NCBI GenBank assembly: GCA_937885475.1
Contig: CAKZZR010000087.1
Location: 1 to 34,587, forward strand
Origin: an uncultured Treponema sp.
Lineage (GTDB): Bacteria; Spirochaetota; Spirochaetia; Treponematales; Treponemataceae
Length of the DNA: 34,587 bases
Direction of reading: 5' to 3'
The notes below the pieces were generated by a model that had not been told where the DNA came from, searched no databases, and worked only from the letters and a program-made list of their open reading frames with translations. This document shows positions 14,154 through 21,996 of the stretch, piece after piece (positions within the stretch are counted from its first letter, which is position 1; every line of letters starts with the position of its first letter). The translations under genes were made by a program, and so were the position numbers.

Positions 14154-15224
14154 TTACTGAACGACAGCGTTGGTCGCTTCATCAGCGGCAGCGCCTGCGT
14201 CAGGAGCAGCGTCGTCAGCCGCAGCAGGCGCGGAATTTTCTTCCATTGCAGTCTGCATTGCCTGCATATTCTGAAGGTTTTCCATGACCGTCTTTATGCT
14301 GGCAACATTCTCGCCGTCAGGCAGCACGTCAATTGACTTCTGGAGCAACGCAATCACCGCGCTTACATCCGAGCTTCCGCTTCTTGCCATTGCAGAAGCC
14401 GCCATAAAATACAGCGCCTGCGAGTCAACCGGAAGGATGCGCTTGTCTTCCGCATAGCGCGAATAAATCTTTACCGCGCCCACAAAATCAAGGCTGGAAA
14501 GCTTTTCGTAGCTTTCTGCATTTGCAATCGAAAACAGGTGCTTGCTTACCAAACCGCTCTCATTCTTTTTGTCAAGGTCGACCAACTTGCGGCTCAAATC
14601 AACGAGTGCAAGCCTCTGCATTTCGGTAGAGGACTCAAACAGCGCGTCAATTGCCGCAATCCGCTCAGAAGCAGAGCCTTTTTCCGTAGCAAGCACAGCA
14701 GCCTGCATCTGGCGAACAGCCGCGTCTTCGGCGTTTACAAGTCCAACATAACCGTCAACAGACGAGCCAGAAAAATCGTTGCTTACCGACGTAATATAAT
14801 AGCCGTCCTTTGTAATCAGCGTGATTGACGGCGTTTCCTGAATTGCATATATGTCCGCAACCCGGAACTGCTCCTGAAGCAACTTCTTACGCTTTTCCAC
14901 AGCCTTCTGCTCGGCATTCGTAGCGTCCAGACCGGCTCCGTTCATCGTAGTCTCCAAGTCTGTAAACGAAAAAAGCACGCATACATAACGCTCATTGAGC
15001 GCTTTTATAAATTCCGAAGAACCGGTCAGCGCCGCAACGCCGGCATCGCTTCCGTCCATGTCATAATCCGAATGTACGAACAGCAGGATGCTCTTGTTCT
15101 TTGAATTAGCCGCTTTTTTTGCTGCCTCAAAATCCGTGTACCAACCAGCGGCATTCTTTTTTGCTCCGCACGACGTAAAAAGCACACCCAGCACAACTGC
15201 AATCGCAAAAGCAATTTTCTTCAT
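14154..15224 (-). CDS. Lipoprotein with thioredoxin-like domain lacking the CXXC active site
   Basis: A 356-aa lipoprotein: a lipobox-like LFTSC gives Cys19 as the acylated residue. Residues about 27-160 have a thioredoxin-like fold: WYTDFEAAKKAANSKNKSIL, LFVHSDYDMDG where CXXC would be, and ETPSITLITKDGYY with the cis-proline. The redox cysteines are missing, so catalysis as an oxidoreductase is unlikely; a binding or scaffold role is more plausible. Residues about 165-325 are helical and repeat-like, and the tail is an Ala/Asp-rich disordered stretch. It sits 11 bases after purL and two bases before the CNNM pair, which suggests a periplasmic partner of those membrane proteins. That link is inference. 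Confidence 0.75.
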   Translation of the reverse strand: MKKIAFAIAVVLGVLFTSCGAKKNAAGWYTDFEAAKKAANSKNKSILLFVHSDYDMDGSDAGVAALTGSSEFIKALNERYVCVLFSFTDLETTMNGAGLDATNAEQKAVEKRKKLLQEQFRVADIYAIQETPSITLITKDGYYITSVSNDFSGSSVDGYVGLVNAEDAAVRQMQAAVLATEKGSASERIAAIDALFESSTEMQRLALVDLSRKLVDLDKKNESGLVSKHLFSIANAESYEKLSSLDFVGAVKIYSRYAEDKRILPVDSQALYFMAASAMARSGSSDVSAVIALLQKSIDVLPDGENVASIKTVMENLQNMQAMQTAMEENSAPAAADDAAPDAGAAADEATNAVVQ

Positions 15225-15235
15225 CTTTTACCAAC

Positions 15236-18200
15236 CTATTTAAAGTATCTTACGCCAGCCCTGAACAGGTTCTGGCAGCTTGACTCGTTCTCATTCGTAA
15301 GAACGTCGAGCGCAATGTTCTTTATCAAATCGCGGCTTGCGCCGTTCATATCAGTTCCAATGGTTCGCTCGCTGTGTCCCATCTTTCCAAGGACGCGGCC
15401 GTCCGGGCTTGTGATTCCCTCTATCGCAAAGGCAGAGCCGTTCGGGTTGTCAGGCTCGGTTATTGCAGGAACTCCGAATTCGTCCACATACTGAGTGTAG
15501 ACTTGTCCGTTCTCAAACAACGCCTTTGCCGTAGCCTCGTCGCACACAAAGCGTCCCTCACCGTGGCTTATCGGAACAAGGTGAATGCGTCCGTCAATCA
15601 CGCTTGCGTCCTGCGCCCACGGGCTCATCGCGCTCACCATGCGTGTACGAACCACGCGGCTTATGTGGCGGCCAATCCTGTTGTATGTAAGGGTCGGCAT
15701 ATCGCCCGTCATATCGCGGAACTCGCCGTACATAGCAAGACCGGTCTTTACAAGAGCCTGGAAGCCGTTACAGATACCAAGCACAAGTCCGTCGCGCTTT
15801 TTAAGAAGCTCCATAATCTGGGCAGAAACCCTACCTTCCCTAAGGCAGTTTGCAATGAACTTTGCAGAACCGTCAGGCTCGTCACCCGCACTGAATCCGC
15901 CGCTCAAAGCAAGAATCTGAGCTTCCTTAAGCTCTTTCTCAAAGAGCGCAAGGCTTTCCTCAAGCATACTAGGAGTCCTGTTTGCAATCACGATGATTTT
16001 TGTGTCAGCCCCTGCAAGGTTGAACGCGCGCGCCATATCAAATTCACAGTTAGTTCCCGGGAACACAGGAAGAAGCACGCGCGGCTTTGAGCTAGGATTT
16101 GCAAACACTGGATTCTTTCGCGCGTCGCTTAAGGACTTGTGGATGCCCTTTGCAAAATCAGGAAGCGGCTTCTGCACCTCGGCTCCGCTCACAGGCGGGA
16201 ACACCTCAGAAAGGCGGCTTTCCCAAGCCTTTTCAAGCTCCTGCAAAGCGACCGTCATTCCAGGAACGTTGTCAGCCTCAACCGTGATTTCTTTTTCAGC
16301 CGTAGTAACGCCAATCTTCTCAAGCGTTCCGTCCGCAAAATCAGAAGCGGAAAGTGTCTCCTCGGTCTCTACAACAATCGCACCGTAAAGAGGCGTGAAC
16401 AAATCCTTCTCTGAATATTTTCCGTCCTTTCGGAACGCCTTTACGGTCTGTGAATATGGAACGTTCTCCACCTTCACGCCGATTCTGTTACCCATTGCCA
16501 TCTTGGTAAGGGCTTCTGCGATTCCGCCTGCGCATACAGGGTACATCGCGCTTATCTTTCCGCTTGAATTAAGCTCATAAAGCTTATCCGCATTCTTATT
16601 GAAAGAGTCAAAATCAGGCGCAAGCTCCGCTGAATACGGAACGCTCACAAGGTAAACGTTGCTACCCGCCTTCTTGAAAGAGCCGCTGGTAACGTTCTTT
16701 ACCTCGTCGTGCGTCACGGCAAAGCTTACGAGCGTGTGCGGCACGTTTATTTCCTCAAAGGTTCCACTCATGCTGTCCTTACCACCGATTGAAGCACAAC
16801 CGACAGCGTTCTGCGCGTCAATTGAACCAAGCAGTGCGGCAGCAGGGTATCCCCACGTCTTCTCGCTCACAGCACGACCAAAGAATTCCTGGAACGAAAG
16901 GCGGCAGGTGTCTGCCTTTCCGCCCATACAAACTATTTTTGCAAGGCTTGAAAGGACGGCAGTCTGCGCACCGTGCCAAGGCGACCATTCGCCCACGCGC
17001 GGGTCGTAGCCGTTTGCCATAAGGCTTACCGTGCTTGTCTCATAAGGAGAGACAACCGGGATTTTTGCCACCATTCCGGCTTCTGGAGTGCACTGGTATT
17101 TTCCGCCGTATGGAAACAGAACCGAGCTTGCACCGATTGAGCCGTCAAAACGCTCGCCAAGCCCTCGCTGAGAGCAGCACGCAAGGTCAGAAATATTCTC
17201 AAGCCAAGCCTTTCTCAATGTTTCGCCGCTCTTACCGCCAGCAAGCACTTTGCCTACGCTCTCAAGCGGATTTGCCAAAGGCGATTTTTCTGGGGCGGCA
17301 GGGCTTTCTATCAATGCCACAGCCTCGTGATGCGCTCCGGCGGCATCCAAAAATTCGCGTCCAAGATTTACGATGGTCTTTCCGCGCCAGTTGATTACAA
17401 GGCGGTTAGTATCGGTAACGTCTGCAACCTTGACTGCCTGAAGGTTCTCCTTCTCGGCTTCCTTGATGAAGCGCTCGGCATCCTTTGCGCGTACCACGCA
17501 CGCCATTCGCTCCTGGCTTTCAGAAATAGCAAGCTCCGTTCCGTTCAAGCCCTCGTATTTTTTTGGAACCTTGTCCAAGTCAATCTCAAGTCCAGGGGCA
17601 AGCTCACCGATTGCAACGGAAACTCCGCCTGCACCAAAGTCGTTGCATCGGCGGATCATAAGGCTCACTTCCTTGTTGCGGAACAGCCTCTGAATCTTAC
17701 GCTCCTCAACGGCATTTCCCTTCTGAACCTCAGCGGCAGCCGTCGTAACTGATTTTTCCGTATGAACTTTTGAAGAGCCTGTCGCCCCTCCAATACCGTC
17801 GCGGCCAGTTCCGCCACCAAGCAGGATGATTACATCTCCCGGCTCCGGTCGCTCGCGCATTACAGTATTAAGAGGAGCCGCCGCAATTACCGCGCCAAGC
17901 TCCATGCGCTTTGCCATATATCCAGGGTGATAAAGTTCAGTAACCTGCCCCGTCGTAAGACCAATTTGGTTTCCATAAGAAGAAAATCCCTGAGCCGCCT
18001 CACGGCAAATCTTTACCTGAGGGAGCTTTCCCTTACGCGTTCTGCTCAAAGGAACTGTCGGATCTGCGGCACCTGTCACGCGCATGCTCTGGTAAACCCA
18101 GCTTCGTCCGCTCAACGGGTCGCGAATTGCGCCGCCAATACAGGTTGCGGCTCCACCAAATGGCTCTATTTCTGTCGGATGGTTATGTGTTTCGTTTTTG

Positions 18201-19207
18201 AACATCAAAAGCCAGGTTTCTTTCTGGTCGCAAGGCTTTCCGTTCTTGTCGTGCGTATAATGAACGTCAATATAGATTGAGCAGGCGTTGTTCTCCTCGC
18301 TCACCTCAAGGTCGTCAAGCTTTCCGTGCTTCTTAAGGTACTTGATTCCGATTACCGCCATATCCATAAGGCAGACAGGCTTGTCGGTTCGGCCGGCGTA
18401 CATCTCGGCTCGCATATCGGTATAGTTCTGCAATGATTTTTTAAAGAGCGAGGCATAAGGACCTTCCTCAATCTTTATGTCCTTAAGCTCAGTAAGGAAC
18501 GTGGTGTGGCGGCAGTGATCAGACCAATATGTGTCAAGAACGCGGATTTCCGTCTCAGTAGGGTCGCGCTTCTCACCCACAAAGTAGTCCTGAAGGAACT
18601 TGATGTCCGCAAGATCCATCGCAAGTCCCATCTTCTGGCGGTAGCTTTCAAGCTCGGCATCAGACCAGCCTATAAAGCCCTCGACTACAGGAATGTCGCC
18701 CGGAACCTCAGATTTCATTTCAAGCGTATCAGGCTTCTTTCCGTCAGTAAGGCGGCTGTCCACAGGGTTCACCAAAAAGTTCTGAATCTTTGCAACGTCG
18801 TCCGCGCTCAATTTTCCGCTTATGATTACCATACGCGCACAACGAACGCGTGGAGCTTCCTTCAAAACCTTAACTTCCTTTGCCATTCCGGCACGAAGCA
18901 AGCTCAGGCACTGCTCCGCGCTGTCGGCCCTCTGGTCATACTGACCCGGAAGATATTCCCACACGATTACAGTATCGTTTTCCGGAACCTCTACGTTCTC
19001 AAAATAAACAAAGTCGCTCTGCGGCTCGCTGAAAATGCGCGTTGCGGCAGCCTTTCCAACTGCCTCGCCAACGTTCTCAACGTCGTAGCGGTTCAGATAA
19101 CGCACCCCGGTAACCCCGGAAATGCCCAAAAAGTTCTTAAAACTTGCAAAATAGCCCTTAGCCTCGTTCTCAAAGCCCGGCTTTCTTTCTACATATAAAC
19201 GAAACAT
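15236..19207 (-). CDS. purL: Phosphoribosylformylglycinamidine synthase, single-chain (FGAM synthase)
   Basis: A 1323-aa enzyme of purine biosynthesis that converts FGAR, ATP and glutamine to FGAM. The N-terminal region is PurS-like. The synthetase core carries VLDTYWSDHCRHTTFL, MFKNETHNHPTEIEPFGGAATCIGGAIRD and LGGGTGRDGIGGATGSS. The C-terminal glutaminase has FPGTNCEFDMARAF, GICNGFQALVKTG (nucleophile C1146) and GHSER (H1278, E1280). Length and fusion match the large single-chain PurL form. ATG 19207 is chosen because the next 13 bases already contain a -10 box, and family similarity starts at MFRLYV; an in-frame extension to 19438 would overlap the divergent lipoprotein gene. It heads a four-gene operon with a lipoprotein and two CNNM proteins. 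Confidence 0.95.
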   Translation of the reverse strand: MFRLYVERKPGFENEAKGYFASFKNFLGISGVTGVRYLNRYDVENVGEAVGKAAATRIFSEPQSDFVYFENVEVPENDTVIVWEYLPGQYDQRADSAEQCLSLLRAGMAKEVKVLKEAPRVRCARMVIISGKLSADDVAKIQNFLVNPVDSRLTDGKKPDTLEMKSEVPGDIPVVEGFIGWSDAELESYRQKMGLAMDLADIKFLQDYFVGEKRDPTETEIRVLDTYWSDHCRHTTFLTELKDIKIEEGPYASLFKKSLQNYTDMRAEMYAGRTDKPVCLMDMAVIGIKYLKKHGKLDDLEVSEENNACSIYIDVHYTHDKNGKPCDQKETWLLMFKNETHNHPTEIEPFGGAATCIGGAIRDPLSGRSWVYQSMRVTGAADPTVPLSRTRKGKLPQVKICREAAQGFSSYGNQIGLTTGQVTELYHPGYMAKRMELGAVIAAAPLNTVMRERPEPGDVIILLGGGTGRDGIGGATGSSKVHTEKSVTTAAAEVQKGNAVEERKIQRLFRNKEVSLMIRRCNDFGAGGVSVAIGELAPGLEIDLDKVPKKYEGLNGTELAISESQERMACVVRAKDAERFIKEAEKENLQAVKVADVTDTNRLVINWRGKTIVNLGREFLDAAGAHHEAVALIESPAAPEKSPLANPLESVGKVLAGGKSGETLRKAWLENISDLACCSQRGLGERFDGSIGASSVLFPYGGKYQCTPEAGMVAKIPVVSPYETSTVSLMANGYDPRVGEWSPWHGAQTAVLSSLAKIVCMGGKADTCRLSFQEFFGRAVSEKTWGYPAAALLGSIDAQNAVGCASIGGKDSMSGTFEEINVPHTLVSFAVTHDEVKNVTSGSFKKAGSNVYLVSVPYSAELAPDFDSFNKNADKLYELNSSGKISAMYPVCAGGIAEALTKMAMGNRIGVKVENVPYSQTVKAFRKDGKYSEKDLFTPLYGAIVVETEETLSASDFADGTLEKIGVTTAEKEITVEADNVPGMTVALQELEKAWESRLSEVFPPVSGAEVQKPLPDFAKGIHKSLSDARKNPVFANPSSKPRVLLPVFPGTNCEFDMARAFNLAGADTKIIVIANRTPSMLEESLALFEKELKEAQILALSGGFSAGDEPDGSAKFIANCLREGRVSAQIMELLKKRDGLVLGICNGFQALVKTGLAMYGEFRDMTGDMPTLTYNRIGRHISRVVRTRMVSAMSPWAQDASVIDGRIHLVPISHGEGRFVCDEATAKALFENGQVYTQYVDEFGVPAITEPDNPNGSAFAIEGITSPDGRVLGKMGHSERTIGTDMNGASRDLIKNIALDVLTNENESSCQNLFRAGVRYFK

Positions 19208-19213
19208 TCCTTC

Positions 19214-19242
19214 ATTATAAAGATATGCGGGCGGTCTTTCAA
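19214..19242 (-). promoter_or_regulatory. Promoter of purL, positioned for a leaderless mRNA
   Basis: On the minus strand TTGAAA (19242-19237), a 17-base spacer and a perfect TATAAT (19219-19214) end six bases before ATG 19207. The predicted start is the A of the ATG. GAAGGA lies directly against the ATG with no spacer, so it is poorly placed as a Shine-Dalgarno. Confidence 0.7.
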
Positions 19243-19340
19243 CGATTCTTTTTGCTTCTTTTTTTTTGGAGACGTACAGTCCGCGCCTTGTATCGCTACT
19301 TTTTTTGTATAGTAATAAAAAATTATTGGAAGTCAAGTTA

Positions 19341-19814
19341 ATGAAAAAACTTGCAAAACTTTTGGCTATCGCAGCCGCAATTTCAACACTCGCTTTCACA
19401 TGTACTTCGTGCTCAGACGACAGTGATGATGGGGACAAATGCCTGCTTGATTTAAGAAAGTCAATTTCAGGTACAAAGGTCGCGACATTTGCTGGGTCGG
19501 GATATGATGAAGAAGATGATGCAAATTATGAAAACACCGTCTACTTTTACAAGGATTCAGAAGGGAACACATTGGTTCAAATCGACTATAAGACGCAAAA
19601 AGGCTCTGAGTACGGAGTATACACTGCTGAAAGCGGAACTTACACCGGCGACCCCGCCGCAGACGGCGACATTACAATTCACATAACAAAGATTTATTAT
19701 CCGGACGACAGCCTCTCAACGCTCGAAGAAGAAGATGTCTCATACCCAGCATATACTGTTACGATTGACAACGGAAAGTTTGAATATGATGACATCACCT
19801 ACACCCGCAAATAA
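19341..19814 (+). CDS. Small acidic lipoprotein of unknown function
   Basis: A 157-aa secreted protein. The N-terminus is basic and hydrophobic (MKKLAKLLAIAAAISTLAF) followed by TCTSCS; a relaxed spirochaete lipobox would acylate one of the two cysteines near residues 21-24. The mature part is rich in Asp, Tyr and Thr, starts with a DDSDDGD cluster, and has short beta-like strands (NTVYFYKDSEGNTLVQIDY, EYGVYTAESGTYTG), like small repeat lipoproteins. No known family is recognised. ATG 19341 has GGAAG (19328-19332) eight bases upstream. It is divergent from purL and ends at a bidirectional terminator shared with the solute-binding protein gene. Confidence 0.75.
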   Translation: MKKLAKLLAIAAAISTLAFTCTSCSDDSDDGDKCLLDLRKSISGTKVATFAGSGYDEEDDANYENTVYFYKDSEGNTLVQIDYKTQKGSEYGVYTAESGTYTGDPAADGDITIHITKIYYPDDSLSTLEEEDVSYPAYTVTIDNGKFEYDDITYTRK

Positions 19815-19847
19815 ACGAATTCTTACGAACGAATAACACGTTCCGAT

Positions 19848-19886
19848 AAAAAAAACAGCCTGAAACAAAATCAGGCTGTTTTTTTT
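19848..19886. terminator. Bidirectional terminator
   Basis: CAGCCTGA (19856-19863) and TCAGGCTG (19871-19878) form a stem extended by flanking A-T pairs around the loop AACAAAA. A T-run (19879-19886) follows on + and an A-run (19848-19855) precedes it. It serves both the small lipoprotein gene and the convergent solute-binding protein gene. Confidence 0.9.
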
Positions 19887-19899
19887 GCATTTATGCGCC

Positions 19900-21033
19900 T
19901 TACGGATTAACAGTCGTCTTATATGCTGTTGTAATCGCACCGTCAGCGCCTTCAACCAGCTCAATCATTACCGCAGACTTAACAGGATTTCTCTTTTCAT
20001 CAAATGTAAGATGCCCGGTTACATAGTCTCCGTCAGTTGCCTCAAGAGCCTCGCGAACCTTAACGGAATCCGTTGTTCCCGCGCGAAGAATTGCGTCCTT
20101 GAGCAGATAAACACTGTCATAACCAAGAGCCGCAAATGAATTCGGAGCCTTGTTGTATTTTTCCTTGAATGAAGTTACGAACTTCTGAACCGCAGGCTCC
20201 GTAGAGTCGTCAGCATAGTGATTTGAATAGAAGCCGTTCAAAACCTCTTTGCCAGCGTTTCCGGTAAGTCCGTCCCAACCATCAGCACCAACAATCGGCG
20301 TATTGATTCCCTGAGCGCGGAGCTGCTTTGCAATGAGCGCAACCGTTCCATAATAGTCAGGAAGATACACAACATCAGGATTTGCATTCTTAATCTTTGT
20401 AAGCTGGGCATTAAAATCCTTGTCGCCACCCGCATAGGATTCCGCAGCAACAATCTCGCCGCCCAAGTCCTTGAATGAAGTGATGAAGTTCTCGTACAAG
20501 CCTACGGAATAATCGTTTCCGGCATCATACAAAATGGCAGCCCGCTTAGCACCAAGCGTCTCTGCGGCAAATTTTCCGCCAACCGTTCCCTGAAACGGGT
20601 CAATAAAGCACGCGCGGAAAATAAAGTTTCCGGCATCAGTGATTGCAGGAGCCGTAGCCGCTGGTGCAATCTGAACGACCTTGCTTGCCTGTGCAAGTGT
20701 TGTAATAGCCTGCGTACAACCAGAAGTCAAAGAACCAATTACCAGCTTGATTCCATCCTTTGTGATAAGCTTTTTAAATGCGTTTACCGTCTTGTCCGGC
20801 GAACCTTCGTCGTCCTCGCACACGAATTCAACCTTCTTTCCGTTGATTCCGCCCGCAGCATTGATTTCCTCTACTGCAAGATCAATACCGTTCTTACATT
20901 CAACACCGTAAACCGCAACACCACCGCTCAACGGAGCAACTCCGCCAATTTTGATAGTATCGCTTTCCTTCTTAGAACAACCAGCCACAAGAATCATAGC
21001 GGCAAAAGCGCTCAGCAAAACAACCTTTTTCAT
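19900..21033 (-). CDS. ABC-transporter solute-binding lipoprotein, branched-chain amino-acid (LivJ/LivK) type
   Basis: A 377-aa lipoprotein: lipobox LVAGC gives Cys19. The mature protein is a type I periplasmic-binding fold of the Leu/Ile/Val family (IKIGGVAPLSGGVAVYGVECKNGIDLAVEEINAAGGINGKK, shown here by its parts IGGVAPLSG and AVEEINAAGGINGKK). Later family features are VIGSLTSGCTQAI, ILYDAGNDYSVGLYENF and VYLPDYYGTVALIAKQLRAQG. Members capture branched-chain or related amino acids, and sometimes other small ligands, for LivHMGF permeases. No permease or ATPase genes adjoin, so it is an orphan binding protein in this window. A GGAGGA site precedes ATG 21033, and a promoter lies at 21066-21094. 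Confidence 0.9.
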   Translation of the reverse strand: MKKVVLLSAFAAMILVAGCSKKESDTIKIGGVAPLSGGVAVYGVECKNGIDLAVEEINAAGGINGKKVEFVCEDDEGSPDKTVNAFKKLITKDGIKLVIGSLTSGCTQAITTLAQASKVVQIAPAATAPAITDAGNFIFRACFIDPFQGTVGGKFAAETLGAKRAAILYDAGNDYSVGLYENFITSFKDLGGEIVAAESYAGGDKDFNAQLTKIKNANPDVVYLPDYYGTVALIAKQLRAQGINTPIVGADGWDGLTGNAGKEVLNGFYSNHYADDSTEPAVQKFVTSFKEKYNKAPNSFAALGYDSVYLLKDAILRAGTTDSVKVREALEATDGDYVTGHLTFDEKRNPVKSAVMIELVEGADGAITTAYKTTVNP

Positions 21034-21065
21034 ATTTCCTCCAAAAAAAAATGATTGTTGCCTCT

Positions 21066-21094
21066 ACTATAATTAATTTCGATTTTTTAGTAAA
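21066..21094 (-). promoter_or_regulatory. Promoter of the solute-binding lipoprotein gene
   Basis: On the minus strand TTTACT (21094-21089), a 17-base spacer and TATAGT (21071-21066) match four and five consensus positions. The start would be near 21059, leaving a leader of about 25 bases with the GGAGGA site. Confidence 0.6.
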
Positions 21095-21097
21095 CGT

Positions 21098-21134
21098 TAA
21101 AAAAAAGAAACGGCAGCCGCAACCGACTGCCGTT
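21098..21134 (-). terminator. Terminator of the ribosomal protein operon
   Basis: AACGGCAG (21109-21116) and CTGCCGTT (21127-21134) form an eight-pair stem. Read leftward it is followed by a T-rich run (21108-21098). It lies 12 bases beyond the rpsD stop and separates the array from the solute-binding gene's promoter. Confidence 0.85.
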
Positions 21135-21145
21135 TTGCTTGATTA

Positions 21146-21739
21146 CTATTTAGAATAGTACTCAACTACAAGGTTTTCCTTAATCTCAACTGGAATCTCA
21201 GCTCTCAAAGGAAGGCGGGTAAGCTTTCCACAGAATCCATCAAGATTCTTTTCGATGTAATCCAATTTCAAAGATTTGTCTTCAAGGAAAACAGCTTTCA
21301 AGGCACCAGACTTCTGACCTTTTTCACTCAAGGCAATGGTCTGACCAACTTTTACAGCGAATGAAGGAATGTTCACCTTTTTGCCATCTACTGTAAAATG
21401 TCCGTGACTTACCATCTGGCGTGCCATGCGGATTGATTTTGCAAATCCCATGCGGTATACAAGGTTGTCAAGACGACATTCCAAAGCGATGAGCAACAAG
21501 TCTCCTGTGTTACCAGTAGAGCGAGCCGCAGCTTCAAAATATCTTCTCATCTGTTTTTCAAGAATTCCGTAATATGCCTTAACCTTCTGTTTTTCAATCA
21601 ACTGAAGACCATATTCAGAAATCTTCTTTTTTTTAGCAAAAGCAGGAGCGTTCGCACGTTCCATTGCTTTAGGGTGTCCACACACGTTTACACCAAGTCT
21701 TCTACATTCCTTAAAACGAGGACTTCTTTTAGTAGCCAT
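21146..21739 (-). CDS. rpsD: 30S ribosomal protein uS4
   Basis: A 197-aa S4, near the usual 200 residues. The N-terminal part (RSPRFKECRRLGVNVCG) has two cysteines instead of the four-cysteine zinc cluster, so it is the zinc-free form. The S4 RNA-binding core is clear: LECRLDNLVYRMGFAKSIRMARQMVSHGHFTVDGKKVNIPS. S4 nucleates 30S assembly at the 5' domain of 16S rRNA and in E. coli represses the alpha operon. Here it is the last gene of the array, after rplQ and the zinc-ribbon gene, not between rpsK and rpoA as in E. coli. An AAAGGAG site precedes ATG 21739. Confidence 0.97.
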   Translation of the reverse strand: MATKRSPRFKECRRLGVNVCGHPKAMERANAPAFAKKKKISEYGLQLIEKQKVKAYYGILEKQMRRYFEAAARSTGNTGDLLLIALECRLDNLVYRMGFAKSIRMARQMVSHGHFTVDGKKVNIPSFAVKVGQTIALSEKGQKSGALKAVFLEDKSLKLDYIEKNLDGFCGKLTRLPLRAEIPVEIKENLVVEYYSK

Positions 21740-21756
21740 TATATGCTCCTTTCTTC

Positions 21757-21993
21757 TTATTCTGCAGCCGATGCAGTTTCTTCAGCTGCAGGAGCGGCAA
21801 CAGGTGCTGACTTAGCAGCAATTCTTGCTTTGTTTTTCAAAGTTGCTTTACAAACCTTGCAGATGCTTACAGTCTGTCCGTCAACTTCCTGCTCGTAAAG
21901 ACATTTTACATTGTCTTTCTTACAGATAGGGCAAGTAGCTCTTCCGTGTGCCGGAAGTGAGCGAATACCAGTTCCACGATGGTTCTTAGACAT
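21757..21993 (-). CDS. Unrecognised 78-aa zinc-ribbon protein encoded inside the ribosomal operon
   Basis: A small basic protein with a CPIC (C21, C24) and CKVC (C45, C48) pair, the arrangement of a zinc ribbon. The first 20 residues are Arg/His/Gly-rich (NHRGTGIRSLPAHGRA). After CKATLKNKARIAAK comes an Ala/Pro/Glu tail (residues about 60-78). It begins three bases after the rplQ stop with GGAG in between, and is followed 17 bases later by rpsD, so it must be co-expressed with ribosomal proteins. It is not any standard bacterial ribosomal protein that I recognise (not bL28, bL31, bL32, bL33, bL36 or uS14). A lineage-specific ribosome or RNA polymerase-associated protein is the likeliest reading, by inference only. 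Confidence 0.8.
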   Translation of the reverse strand: MSKNHRGTGIRSLPAHGRATCPICKKDNVKCLYEQEVDGQTVSICKVCKATLKNKARIAAKSAPVAAPAAEETASAAE

Positions 21994-21996
21994 TTC

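Noticed and set aside
15374..16090. Long open frame on + opposite purL
   Set aside because: The purL glutaminase motifs on the minus strand are conserved; the + frame is Arg/Ser/His-rich and non-protein-like.
19208..19438. In-frame N-terminal extension of PurL by 77 residues
   Set aside because: It would cross the purL promoter and the start of the divergent lipoprotein gene, and the added residues do not resemble PurL.
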